From: Bacillota bacterium
GTDB taxonomy: Bacteria > Bacillota > Clostridia > Peptostreptococcales > Anaerovoracaceae
DNA: 64,000 nt
Assembly: GCA_017436705.1 (NCBI GenBank)
Contig: JAFSCP010000040.1
Location: 58,858 to 122,857 of the forward strand
Direction: 5' to 3'
The notes beneath the pieces are model-generated. The model had not been told where the DNA came from. It was given only the letters and a program-made list of their open reading frames with translations, and did no database searches. Numbering within the stretch: the stretch's first letter is position 1; each line of letters starts with the position of its first letter. Below are positions 17,103-24,980 of the stretch, piece by piece. A program made the position numbers and the translations under genes.

Positions 17103-19700
17103 TTGAACATCGAAAAATACACACAGAATGCACAGCAGGCAGTGATGGACTGCCAGAACATAGCAATTTCCAGCGGTCATCAGATGCTGGACGGGGAGCA
17201 CCTGCACATGGCACTTCTCAGCCAGAAGGACGGGCTGATTCCTAAGCTTCTTAAGTTTATGAACGTGCAGCCGGAGCAGGTGACAGCGGATGTGGAAGCA
17301 GAACTGGCGAAACTGCCTAAGGTTTCAGGTCAGGCTGCGGACAGCATGTACTCTTCGAGAAGACTTTCCCAGCTTCTTATGAGGGCAGAGCAGATTGCTG
17401 AAGAATTCAAGGATGAGTATGTGAGCGTTGAGCACATGTACATGGCGCTGCTGGAAGAAAGGGGAACTGCCAGCGCCAAGGTTTTCGGCAAGTACGGCAT
17501 TACTAAGAACGGTTTCCTGGAGGCTCTTTCCAAGGTAAGAGGCAACCAGAGGGTGACCAGCCAGAATCCGGAGGACAATTACGACGCTCTCAATAAATAT
17601 GGCCGTGATCTGGTGGAAATGGCCAGAGAAGGTAAGCTGGATCCTGTAATCGGCCGTGACGCTGAAATCAGACATGCAGTGCAGATTCTTTCCCGCAGGA
17701 CTAAGAATAATCCGGTGCTCATCGGCGAGCCGGGTGTTGGTAAGACTGCAGTTGTGGAAGGTCTGGCCCAGAGAATTCTCAACGGCGACGTGCCGGAAGG
17801 TCTGAAGGACAAGACAATTTTTGCACTGGATATGGGCGCACTTATCGCCGGTGCCAAGTTCAGGGGTGAATTTGAGGAGCGTCTCAAGGCGGTTCTCAAT
17901 GAAGTAGAAAAGTCCGAGGGAAGAATTATTCTTTTCATCGACGAAATACACAATATTGTAGGTGCCGGCAGAACCGAAGGTTCCATGGACGCGGGCAACC
18001 TGCTTAAACCTAAACTTGCAAGGGGCGAGCTCCATTGTATCGGCGCCACAACCCTTGACGAATACCGAAAATATATCGAAAAGGACGCTGCACTGGAAAG
18101 AAGATTCCAGAAGGTGCTTGTTGATCAGCCTACAGTAGAGGACACAATTTCAATCCTCAGAGGCCTTAAAGAACGCTTTGAAATCCACCACGGCGTGCGT
18201 ATCACAGACGGTGCCCTTATCGCCTGTGCCACACTTTCTGACCGCTACATCAGCGACAGATTCCTTCCGGACAAGGCCATCGACCTGATGGACGAAGCGG
18301 CAGCACGTATAAGAACTGAAATTGACAGCATGCCTGCAGAGCTTGACGAAATTTCACGTAAGATTATGCAGCTGGAAATTGAAAAGCAGGCTCTCGGCAA
18401 GGAAACTGATAAAGCATCCGCAGCCCGCCTGCAGACTCTGGAAAAAGAACTGGCCGCACTCAAGGAAGAAGACAAGTCCATGCGCGCCCAGTGGGAAAAC
18501 GAAAAGAAGGCGATAAGCCAGGTCAAGGAAATCAAGCAGCAGATTGAGGATGTAAAACACCAGATTGAACAGGCAGAGCGAAGCTACGACCTGGAAAAGC
18601 TGGCACAGCTCAAGTATGGTACTTTACCTGAACTTGAAAAGAAACTGGCAGCAGGCAAGGAAGCGGCAGAAGCGGCCAAGGAGAGCGAAACACGCCTTCT
18701 GAAGGAAGAAGTAACAGAAGAAGAAATAGCAGAAGTTATTTCTGGCTGGACAGGTATTCCTGTAGCGAAACTTGTCGAAACCGAACGCGAAAAACTGCTC
18801 AGATTGCCTGAAATTCTCCACAAGAGGGTAATCGGTCAGGAAGAGGGCGTTCAGGCGGTTTCAGAGGCAATTCTGAGAGCCAGAGCAGGTCTTAAGGACG
18901 AAAACAGACCGATAGGGTCATTTATTTTCCTCGGTCCGACAGGTGTTGGTAAGACTGAGCTTGCCAAGGCTCTTTCCGAAGCACTTTTCGACACCGAAAA
19001 GAACATGATCAGAATCGATATGTCCGAGTACATGGAAAAGCACTCAGTTTCCAGACTGGTTGGTGCGCCTCCGGGATATGTGGGCTACGATGAAGGCGGC
19101 CAGCTGACAGAGGCAGTGCGCCGCAAACCATACAGCGTGGTGCTCTTTGACGAAATTGAAAAGGCACATCCTGATGTTTTCAATATTCTGCTCCAGCTTC
19201 TTGACGACGGCAGACTGACAGACAATCAGGGCAGAACCGTTGATTTCAAAAATACAATTATTATCATGACTTCCAATATCGGCAGCAGCCAGCTTATTGA
19301 AAACATGACAGAAGACGGAACAATTCCTGAGGATGTAAAGGAAAATGTCAGCGGCCAGCTGAAAAACTACTTCAGACCGGAATTCCTTAACCGTATTGAT
19401 GATATCATCGTTTTCGGCGCCCTTACAATCGCTCAGGTAAGCAGAATAATCGAACTTTCCATGGCATCCCTCAGAGGAAGACTGGCAGACAGGGATATCA
19501 ATCTGGTTCTTACAAGTCCAGCCAAGGAATTCATTGCCCGCGAGGCATACGATCCTCAGTATGGTGCGAGACCGGTTAAACGCTACCTGCAGAAGCATGT
19601 GGAAACTGAAATCGCTTCTATGATTATCAGGGGTGACCTGGTGGACGGCGATGTTGTAACAATTGATTCTGACGGAGAAACATTGATTTTCAGCGTATAA
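17103..19700 (+). CDS. clpB: ATP-dependent chaperone ClpB
   Basis: 865-residue Hsp100 disaggregase that works with DnaK to rescue aggregated proteins. The N-domain repeat is present (residues about 1-145). The first AAA+ domain has GEPGVGKTA near 206 and IILFIDEIH. The coiled-coil middle domain spans about 400-530 and distinguishes ClpB from ClpC. The second AAA+ domain has GPTGVGKTE near 610 and [13 protein letters not shown]. Translation starts at TTG (17103), supported by AGGAGG a few bases upstream. Control by the upstream CIRCE element makes it part of the HrcA heat-shock regulon. Confidence 0.97.
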   Translation: MNIEKYTQNAQQAVMDCQNIAISSGHQMLDGEHLHMALLSQKDGLIPKLLKFMNVQPEQVTADVEAELAKLPKVSGQAADSMYSSRRLSQLLMRAEQIAEEFKDEYVSVEHMYMALLEERGTASAKVFGKYGITKNGFLEALSKVRGNQRVTSQNPEDNYDALNKYGRDLVEMAREGKLDPVIGRDAEIRHAVQILSRRTKNNPVLIGEPGVGKTAVVEGLAQRILNGDVPEGLKDKTIFALDMGALIAGAKFRGEFEERLKAVLNEVEKSEGRIILFIDEIHNIVGAGRTEGSMDAGNLLKPKLARGELHCIGATTLDEYRKYIEKDAALERRFQKVLVDQPTVEDTISILRGLKERFEIHHGVRITDGALIACATLSDRYISDRFLPDKAIDLMDEAAARIRTEIDSMPAELDEISRKIMQLEIEKQALGKETDKASAARLQTLEKELAALKEEDKSMRAQWENEKKAISQVKEIKQQIEDVKHQIEQAERSYDLEKLAQLKYGTLPELEKKLAAGKEAAEAAKESETRLLKEEVTEEEIAEVISGWTGIPVAKLVETEREKLLRLPEILHKRVIGQEEGVQAVSEAILRARAGLKDENRPIGSFIFLGPTGVGKTELAKALSEALFDTEKNMIRIDMSEYMEKHSVSRLVGAPPGYVGYDEGGQLTEAVRRKPYSVVLFDEIEKAHPDVFNILLQLLDDGRLTDNQGRTVDFKNTIIIMTSNIGSSQLIENMTEDGTIPEDVKENVSGQLKNYFRPEFLNRIDDIIVFGALTIAQVSRIIELSMASLRGRLADRDINLVLTSPAKEFIAREAYDPQYGARPVKRYLQKHVETEIASMIIRGDLVDGDVVTIDSDGETLIFSV

Positions 19701-19711
19701 TATGATAAAAT
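19683..19711 (+). promoter_or_regulatory. Possible mntP promoter within the end of clpB
   Basis: TTGATT (19683-19688), a 17-base spacer and TAAAAT (19706-19711). If used, transcription would begin near 19718, inside the 5' arm of the hairpin described next, so only read-through from clpB would carry the complete hairpin. Confidence 0.35.
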
Positions 19712-19760
19712 ATCCTTTTAATGAGACTATTGAAAGAGGTCATTAGGAGGATATTTTTTT
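19707..19760 (+). terminator. 18-bp terminator-like hairpin that sequesters the mntP Shine-Dalgarno
   Basis: Bases 19707-19724 pair without interruption with 19740-19757 (18 pairs, two of them T-G wobbles) around a 15-base loop. A T-run extends to 19760 and the mntP ATG follows at 19761. The AGGAGG ribosome-binding site (19745-19750) is entirely within the 3' arm. It probably terminates clpB transcription and also limits mntP translation on read-through mRNA. Confidence 0.7.
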
Positions 19761-20336
19761 ATGGGTATATTCGAGATAATTATGATTGGCATCGGGCTGT
19801 CCATGGATGCTTTTGCGGCTGCAATCTGCAAAGGTCTCAACATGCGCAGACTCAGTGGCAGAAACATGATTATTATCGGCCTTTTCTTCGGCGGATTTCA
19901 GGCAGGAATGCCGCTGCTGGGATGGGCACTGGGGAAAAATTTTGAAGAATACATAGTAAGTGTAGACCACTGGATTGCTTTTGCACTGCTGGGTTTCATC
20001 GGCGGCAAGATGATCTGGGATGTTATAAAAGGTGATGATGACTGCGGCTGCTGCGGCTGCGAAGATGAACTGGACATCAGGGAAATCTTTACGCTTGCAG
20101 TTGCTACGAGCATAGATGCTCTGGCGGTGGGTATTTCATTCGCTTTCCTCCGCGTAAATATCGGCCTTGCGGTGAGTGCAATCGGTATTACGACATTTAC
20201 ACTTTCCGCACTGGGAGTCGCAATCGGCCACAAGTTCGGCGCGAAATACGAAAAAAAAGCCACCCTTGCAGGCGGCATAATTTTAATAGCAATCGGTACG
20301 AAGATTCTGCTGGAACACCTGGGAATTATCGGATAA
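19761..20336 (+). CDS. mntP: Manganese efflux pump MntP
   Basis: 191-residue membrane protein of the MntP (YebN) family that exports Mn2+. Two repeats of three helices each carry the conserved aspartate motif: GLSMDAFAAAICKG near the N-terminus and ATSIDALAVGISFAF in the second half. The central loop has a cysteine-rich cluster, CGCCGCEDE. Although frames open earlier, AGGAGG at 19745-19750 selects the ATG at 19761. In many bacteria this gene is under the Mn-sensing yybP-ykoY riboswitch; the 60-base gap here is too short for one, but contains an unusual hairpin. Confidence 0.93.
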   Translation: MGIFEIIMIGIGLSMDAFAAAICKGLNMRRLSGRNMIIIGLFFGGFQAGMPLLGWALGKNFEEYIVSVDHWIAFALLGFIGGKMIWDVIKGDDDCGCCGCEDELDIREIFTLAVATSIDALAVGISFAFLRVNIGLAVSAIGITTFTLSALGVAIGHKFGAKYEKKATLAGGIILIAIGTKILLEHLGIIG

Positions 20337-20343
20337 AACAGGC

Positions 20344-21003
20344 TTATTTCCTGCGCATCATTGATTTAAATGCGTGAATCTGGGCTGCCTCAGCACCTGC
20401 TTCAGGATTGCGGGCACGGAAAGCCTCGAAAATCGCCCGGTGTTCTTCCAGCACCGTAGTCAGGTAATTCAGCGGATACTTTATATCAAGATTTGCGTAG
20501 CGGATTATGAAGTCGTACTTGAGAAGGGCGGATTCCATTTCAGTGTTGTGGCTGGCATTGTAGATGATTGCCTCGAAACCACGGTTGATTTTCTGCATTT
20601 TTTCAAGGTCTTCAGTGGCCGTGTAGAATTCCATGAAAGCGAAGGTTTCTTCCAGCATTTCATATTCGTCTTTGGTGATGCGTTCAATGGCCCATTTTAC
20701 ACACTGCGGGTAGAGGAGACTTTTCATGTAGAAAATATCATCTACATCACGTTCAGTTATTCCCACGACGAAAGCTCCACGATTCGGAATCAGTTCTATG
20801 AGTCCGCTGGCTGCCAGTCTTCCGAGAATTTCCCGGACAGGAGTGCGGCTCATGCCGAATTTTTCGCAAAGGTCCTGTTCCACGATACGCTGGCCACGGC
20901 GCAGATTACCGGTGAGAATGTCGATGGCAATGTATTCTTCTGCTTTCTGGGCAGGGGATTTGGTATCTTCGTAGTCATTGTTTAAGAAGTCCAGACTGAG
21001 CAT
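20344..21003 (-). CDS. GntR family transcriptional regulator, FCD subfamily
   Basis: 219 residues when started at the ATG preceded by GGAAGGAG. Residues about 20-85 form the GntR winged helix (LRRGQRIVEQDLCEKFGMSR, then TPVREILGRLAASGLIELIP). The remaining helical FCD domain normally binds a carboxylate effector and a metal through Asp and His residues. Convergent with mntP and divergent from nth. The promoter contains a perfect palindrome that resembles FCD-type operators, implying autoregulation. No obvious metabolic target lies beside it, so its regulon is unknown. Confidence 0.9.
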   Translation of the reverse strand: MLSLDFLNNDYEDTKSPAQKAEEYIAIDILTGNLRRGQRIVEQDLCEKFGMSRTPVREILGRLAASGLIELIPNRGAFVVGITERDVDDIFYMKSLLYPQCVKWAIERITKDEYEMLEETFAFMEFYTATEDLEKMQKINRGFEAIIYNASHNTEMESALLKYDFIIRYANLDIKYPLNYLTTVLEEHRAIFEAFRARNPEAGAEAAQIHAFKSMMRRK

Positions 21004-21027
21004 GGCAGATTCTCCTTCCAAATAAAG

Positions 21028-21039
21028 ATTGTATACAAT
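21028..21039. promoter_or_regulatory. Probable GntR/FCD operator
   Basis: Perfect 12-base palindrome ATTGTATACAAT located between the -10 box and the ribosome-binding site of the leftward regulator gene. The TTGTATACAA core is of the kind bound by FCD-type GntR proteins. Confidence 0.65.
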
Positions 21040-21066
21040 TTTACCATTTATCATAGAAAAAATCAA
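21038..21066 (-). promoter_or_regulatory. Promoter of the GntR regulator gene
   Basis: Reading leftward: TTGATT (21066-21061), a 17-base spacer and TAAAAT (21043-21038). The operator palindrome starts within the -10 box. Confidence 0.6.
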
Positions 21067-21082
21067 GAAAGAGGTAGTGTAA

Positions 21083-21742
21083 TTGATTGAGAAAGAAAAA
21101 ATAAAAGAAGTGCTTGATATTCTTGAAGATACTTATCCGGAAGCTGAGTGTGCCCTGGATCATCAGGATGTATTTCAGCTTATTGTAGCGGTGGCTCTGT
21201 CGGCGCAGACTACTGACAAGTCAGTTAATCTGGTGACACCGGCCTTGTTTGCCCGGTATCCTGATGCAGAGGCTCTGGCAGCAGCTGACCCTGAAGATGT
21301 GGCTGAATACATCAAGCGCATCGGAATGTACAAGACCAAGGCAAAGAACATTGTGGGCATGGCTCAGAAACTGGTAAGTGAACACGGCGGAAAGGTCCCT
21401 GAGGACTACGACAGCCTGGTAGCACTGCCGGGAGTGGGCCGCAAAACTGCAAACGTGGTGCTTTCTGTAGGTTTCGGACACCAGCGAATCGCTGTGGATA
21501 CCCATGTTTTCCGCGTGGCAAACAGAATCGGTCTTGTAAAGGCGAAAGATGTTCTGAAAACAGAGCTTTCACTTATGGAGAGGGTTCCTGAAGAAAGATG
21601 GTCCAGAACCCATCACAGTCTCATATTCCATGGACGTCAGTGCTGCGATGCCCGTAAACCAAAGTGCGATGAGTGCCCGATAAACACATACTGTGAATAC
21701 ATACACGGAACTGCCGGGGAGGCTGCAGATGAAAATAAGTAA
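21083..21742 (+). CDS. nth: Endonuclease III
   Basis: 219-residue DNA glycosylase/AP lyase for oxidised pyrimidines. The helix-hairpin-helix with catalytic lysine reads ALPGVGRKTANVVLSVGFG, followed by the catalytic aspartate in AVDTHVFRVANR. The C-terminal [4Fe-4S] loop is present with its four cysteines (CCDARKPKCDECPINTYC region). The start is TTG at 21083, with GAGGT seven bases upstream; no other start fits. It overlaps the following membrane-protein gene by 14 bases. Confidence 0.96.
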   Translation: MIEKEKIKEVLDILEDTYPEAECALDHQDVFQLIVAVALSAQTTDKSVNLVTPALFARYPDAEALAAADPEDVAEYIKRIGMYKTKAKNIVGMAQKLVSEHGGKVPEDYDSLVALPGVGRKTANVVLSVGFGHQRIAVDTHVFRVANRIGLVKAKDVLKTELSLMERVPEERWSRTHHSLIFHGRQCCDARKPKCDECPINTYCEYIHGTAGEAADENK

Positions 21743-22412
21743 TGAAACTCCGGCGCAGATTTTCAGGAATATGCTGCTGGCGGCTTCTGGTCTGTTCTCC
21801 TTTGGATTCGGCGTGTATCTTACCATTCAGGCAAATATCGGAGTGGCACCCTGGGATACACTGATGCTGGGCGTGTCGCAGGTTACAGATATAAGTTACG
21901 GCAATATTTCAGTGATGATGTCGGTTGTGATAATCTGCATCGACCTGCTTATGAAAGAGCGTATCGGTCTGGGAACCATTCTTGACGCGATTATCGTAGG
22001 CAAGACAGTAGACCTGTTCAACTGGCTGAATCTGTTACCCCTACTTGAAAACACAGCGGCCGGAATTGCTGTGATGCTTGTGGCCGAGCTGATTATGGGC
22101 TTTGCGGTATATGTGTATATGAGAGCAGGTCTTTGCTGCGGACCAAGAGATTCCCTGACTATGGGAATAGGCAGAAGGCTGAAAAAAGTGCCTATAGGCT
22201 GGGTAAACAACATGATACTTGTTGTTGTCCTTTTCTTTGGCTGGAAGCTTGGAGGTCCGATTGGTATCGGTACGCTGATTGCGGCAGTTGCTTCAGGAAT
22301 AATGATGCAGCTTGCATTTAATGTTATGAAATTTGAGCCGAAGGATGTTATACATCAGGGCTTTTTTGAAAGTATAAAAGTGCTGACCGGAAAAGGCAGC
22401 AGGGAGGAGTAA
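21729..22412 (+). CDS. YczE/YitT-like integral membrane protein
   Basis: 227 residues with about five hydrophobic segments. The motif GFGVYLTIQANIGVAPWDTL near the N-terminus and the later AGLCCGPRDSLTMGIG are characteristic of the YczE/YyaS family of small multi-pass proteins. The frame opens at 21693, but GGGGAGG selects the ATG at 21729. Translation is probably coupled to nth. The biochemical role of this family is not established; YczE is linked to surfactin production in Bacillus. Confidence 0.82.
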   Translation: MKISNETPAQIFRNMLLAASGLFSFGFGVYLTIQANIGVAPWDTLMLGVSQVTDISYGNISVMMSVVIICIDLLMKERIGLGTILDAIIVGKTVDLFNWLNLLPLLENTAAGIAVMLVAELIMGFAVYVYMRAGLCCGPRDSLTMGIGRRLKKVPIGWVNNMILVVVLFFGWKLGGPIGIGTLIAAVASGIMMQLAFNVMKFEPKDVIHQGFFESIKVLTGKGSREE

Positions 22413-22415
22413 AAA

Positions 22416-22748
22416 ATGATTAAATTCGACGAAGTAAACACACAGTTAATTGAAAATTTCAGAGGCGGAGATGGTATTACACAGGCTAAGCTCCTCGTTG
22501 ATGAAAACAACAAAATCATGCTTGGCAGACTGGCCAAGGGATGCTCCATCGGCGAACACAGCCATGACACAGGCAGCGAAATCATCTATGTAATCTCCGG
22601 TGAAGCAAAGTTCACTCTTGATGGTGAAGTTGAAATCGGCAAGCCTGGCGATTGCCACTACTGCAGAATGGGCAGCAGACACTCCACTGCCAACAATGGT
22701 GAAGAAGATCTGGTTTTCTTCGCTGTAATCCCTGAACACTGCAAATAA
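22416..22748 (+). CDS. Cupin domain protein
   Basis: 110-residue single-domain cupin. Motif 1 reads GEHSHDTGSEIIYVISGEAK with metal-binding His and Glu, and motif 2 reads GDCHYCRMGSRHS. The fold binds a divalent metal; such stand-alone cupins may be isomerases, dioxygenases or sensors, and the substrate cannot be told here. GGGAGGAG is ideally spaced before the ATG, and it begins four bases after the preceding gene. Confidence 0.88.
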   Translation: MIKFDEVNTQLIENFRGGDGITQAKLLVDENNKIMLGRLAKGCSIGEHSHDTGSEIIYVISGEAKFTLDGEVEIGKPGDCHYCRMGSRHSTANNGEEDLVFFAVIPEHCK

Positions 22749-22774
22749 TATTTAACGGAGGAAATAAGGCAATT

Positions 22775-24067
22775 ATGAATACATTAGAAAGTGCAAAAAA
22801 TCTTATAGACTTTATTGAAAAAGCACCGTCATCATATCACAGCGTGCTGGCATCAATATCAGAACTGGAAGCAGCAGGATTCAGTCCGCTGGAACTTGCT
22901 GAGCCATGGGATGTTGAGCCGGGAAAATCATACTATATCAATGTTTACGGAACTTCACTTTTTGCATTCACTGTGGGTAATGAGCCAAAGGGCAGACTCC
23001 ACATGGCAGCGGCTCACACAGACTATCCTTGTTTTAAACTGAAACCATCACCCGAACTGAGTGAAAAGCATTATGCGCGCCTTAACACTACGAGCTACGG
23101 CGGTGTGATTTTAAATACCTGGATGGACAGACCTTTATCAATTGCCGGAAAGGTTATGACAAAATCCGACAATGTATTTAAGCCTGAGGCGCATATTATC
23201 GACATAAAACGACCAGTTCTGACAATTCCGAACCTTGCAATCCACATGAACAGGGAAATTAATAAAGGCGTGGAACTTAACAAACAGACCGACATGCTCC
23301 CGCTGGCTGCAATGGTAACTGAACAGCTGGAAAAGGATGATTTTTTCATCAGATTCCTGGCTGCAGAAACAGGTGTAAAGGCTGAAGACATTCTGGATTT
23401 CGACCTGACTTTATATGCTGCTGAAAAAGGCTGCATTACAGGAATAAACGAAGAGTTTATTTCTTCGCCAAGAATCGACAACCAGACATCTGTAGTTTCC
23501 TGCCTTAAGGGAATCATCGGAGCCGGTGTGCCGGAGGCAGGCATAAACTTCATAGCTTGCTTCGACAATGAAGAAATCGGAAGCGCAACCAAGCAGGGGG
23601 CAGATTCAACACTGCTGAACCTGGTACTTGATAAGCTTTATGACAGCCTGGGCGTGGACAAAATGACTGCCCGTGACCTGATGCTTTCAGGATTTTTCCT
23701 GTCACTGGACGTGGCTCATGCAATTCATCCTTGCCACAGCGAAAAGTCTGACGTAACAAACATTCCGCTTCTCAATGCAGGTATTACAATCAAGGCTGAT
23801 GCCAGCCAGAAGTATGCAACTGATACTGAGGCGATTGCGGCAGTCCGTCAGCTTTGCGAAAAGGCAGGAGTTCCATATCAGATGTTTGTGAACCGTTCTG
23901 ACGTGGGCGGCGGCAGCACACTGGGTTCAATCAATTCCAGCCATCTGCCGATGTTTACCGCAGACCTGGGAGTTCCTATGCTTGCGATGCATTCAGCCCG
24001 CGAACTCATGGGCAGCAAAGATCAGAAAGCAATGGACGACCTTGCTGAGGCTTTCTTCAGAGAATAA
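22775..24067 (+). CDS. apeB: M18 family aminopeptidase
   Basis: 430-residue cytosolic zinc aminopeptidase of the aspartyl aminopeptidase family, removing N-terminal residues from peptides. Metal and catalytic motifs are intact: AAAHTDYPCFKLKP (first His/Asp), IDNQTSVVSCL, CFDNEEIGSATKQGADS (bridging Asp and Glu) and the late GGGSTLGS with a final His in LAMHSARE. GGAGG sits 5' of the ATG. The symbol follows the Clostridium name for this family. A strong hairpin terminates it. Confidence 0.93.
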   Translation: MNTLESAKNLIDFIEKAPSSYHSVLASISELEAAGFSPLELAEPWDVEPGKSYYINVYGTSLFAFTVGNEPKGRLHMAAAHTDYPCFKLKPSPELSEKHYARLNTTSYGGVILNTWMDRPLSIAGKVMTKSDNVFKPEAHIIDIKRPVLTIPNLAIHMNREINKGVELNKQTDMLPLAAMVTEQLEKDDFFIRFLAAETGVKAEDILDFDLTLYAAEKGCITGINEEFISSPRIDNQTSVVSCLKGIIGAGVPEAGINFIACFDNEEIGSATKQGADSTLLNLVLDKLYDSLGVDKMTARDLMLSGFFLSLDVAHAIHPCHSEKSDVTNIPLLNAGITIKADASQKYATDTEAIAAVRQLCEKAGVPYQMFVNRSDVGGGSTLGSINSSHLPMFTADLGVPMLAMHSARELMGSKDQKAMDDLAEAFFRE

Positions 24068-24080
24068 TAATTACCATAAA

Positions 24081-24105
24081 AAAACCACCGGTATCCGGTG
24101 GTTTT
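24081..24105. terminator. Bidirectional terminator between apeB and the lipoprotein gene
   Basis: 11-bp stem AAAACCACCGG (24081-24091) with CCGGTGGTTTT (24095-24105) and a three-base loop. A/T tracts on both sides let it serve both convergent genes. Confidence 0.88.
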
Positions 24106-24133
24106 CGTTTGCTTAAATTGTTTAAGTATTGAA

Positions 24134-24892
24134 TTATGCAGCAGCTGCTACAGCTGTGATGTGTGGGTTAACACCTTCATACCAGTAGAGGAAACCTTCC
24201 AGGTCGATAACATCGCCGATGTTGAGTGCTTCTACAGCGTTGTAAACATCAGTTGTGTTGTCGCAGAGGTAGGATTCTACGCAGAAGTTGTAAGTTGCGC
24301 CGTTAACGGAAACGTTGAAGTAAAGGTCGTTGCCGTCTGTACCGGAACCATCCCAGTTGTAAAGGAATGCAACTTCGTTGCCGTTTGCATCAACAGAAGG
24401 TTCAACAGTCATACCCTTGAAGGATACGAACTTGTTCATCTGAGCTTCAAGTTCTGCAGTTCCGAGAAGGGAAGTTACGTCAGTAGGTTCTGCAACCCAA
24501 GTGTCGCCTTCAACGATTTCGAAAGTACAGTCAACGATTTCAACTTCGCCAGCCCATGCTGTCTTGTAACCATTTACTTTGATCTTTGTTCCTGGAACAA
24601 GCTTGTCGTAGTCTTCCTGGGAGCAAGCCATTTCATACATGAAGTAGCCACCTTCGCCGTCCTGAGCGTAAACTGTAGCTTTGTCTTCCCACCAGGACTG
24701 CTTAGCCTGAACGAAAGCTTCGATAGTAACTTCAGTTTCAAGTTCTGCAGCTGCGTATTCAGCGTATGTCATAACGCCTTCAGATTTAGCGTTAGGGTCA
24801 ACTGCTGCAGGTTCGTCTCCGCCAGTGCTGCCGCATGCAGCGAGTGCGAAAACCATTACAAGAACTAATAATAAAGATAAAGTTTTCTTCAT
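24134..24892 (-). CDS. Putative secreted lipoprotein with OB-fold-like repeats
   Basis: 252 residues when started at the ATG preceded by GGAGAGAG. A lipoprotein signal peptide ends in FALAACGS, giving a lipid-modified cysteine. Two halves resemble the small beta-barrel (OB-like) pattern: TYAEYAAAELETEVTIEAFV then PGTKIKVNGY, and NKFVSFKGMTVEP then IGDVIDLEGFLYW. Protein of this kind is common in gut Clostridia; the function is unknown. It lies downstream of the sugar-transporter operon but has its own promoter. Confidence 0.78.
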   Translation of the reverse strand: MKKTLSLLLVLVMVFALAACGSTGGDEPAAVDPNAKSEGVMTYAEYAAAELETEVTIEAFVQAKQSWWEDKATVYAQDGEGGYFMYEMACSQEDYDKLVPGTKIKVNGYKTAWAGEVEIVDCTFEIVEGDTWVAEPTDVTSLLGTAELEAQMNKFVSFKGMTVEPSVDANGNEVAFLYNWDGSGTDGNDLYFNVSVNGATYNFCVESYLCDNTTDVYNAVEALNIGDVIDLEGFLYWYEGVNPHITAVAAAA

Positions 24893-24947
24893 TTTTTTCT
24901 CTCTCCTTTTGAATTCTGCTTTATAAAGCAATTTTTACAACAAAGAT

Positions 24948-24975
24948 ATTATACATCAATTTCCGGGGAAATCAA
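24948..24975 (-). promoter_or_regulatory. Promoter of the lipoprotein gene
   Basis: Reading leftward: TTGATT (24975-24970), a 16-base spacer and TATAAT (24953-24948). Downstream, 24917-24930 is a perfect palindrome (TGCTTTATAAAGCA) that could be an operator. Confidence 0.65.
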
Positions 24976-24980
24976 TGGTT

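Noticed and set aside
19701..19760. yybP-ykoY manganese riboswitch upstream of mntP
   Set aside because: The gap is only 60 bases and is fully used by one hairpin; the conserved riboswitch loops are not present.
24098..24868. 256-residue plus-strand open frame
   Set aside because: Antisense to the lipoprotein gene, which has a signal peptide, lipobox, promoter and ribosome site; the plus frame is cysteine- and valine-rich noise.
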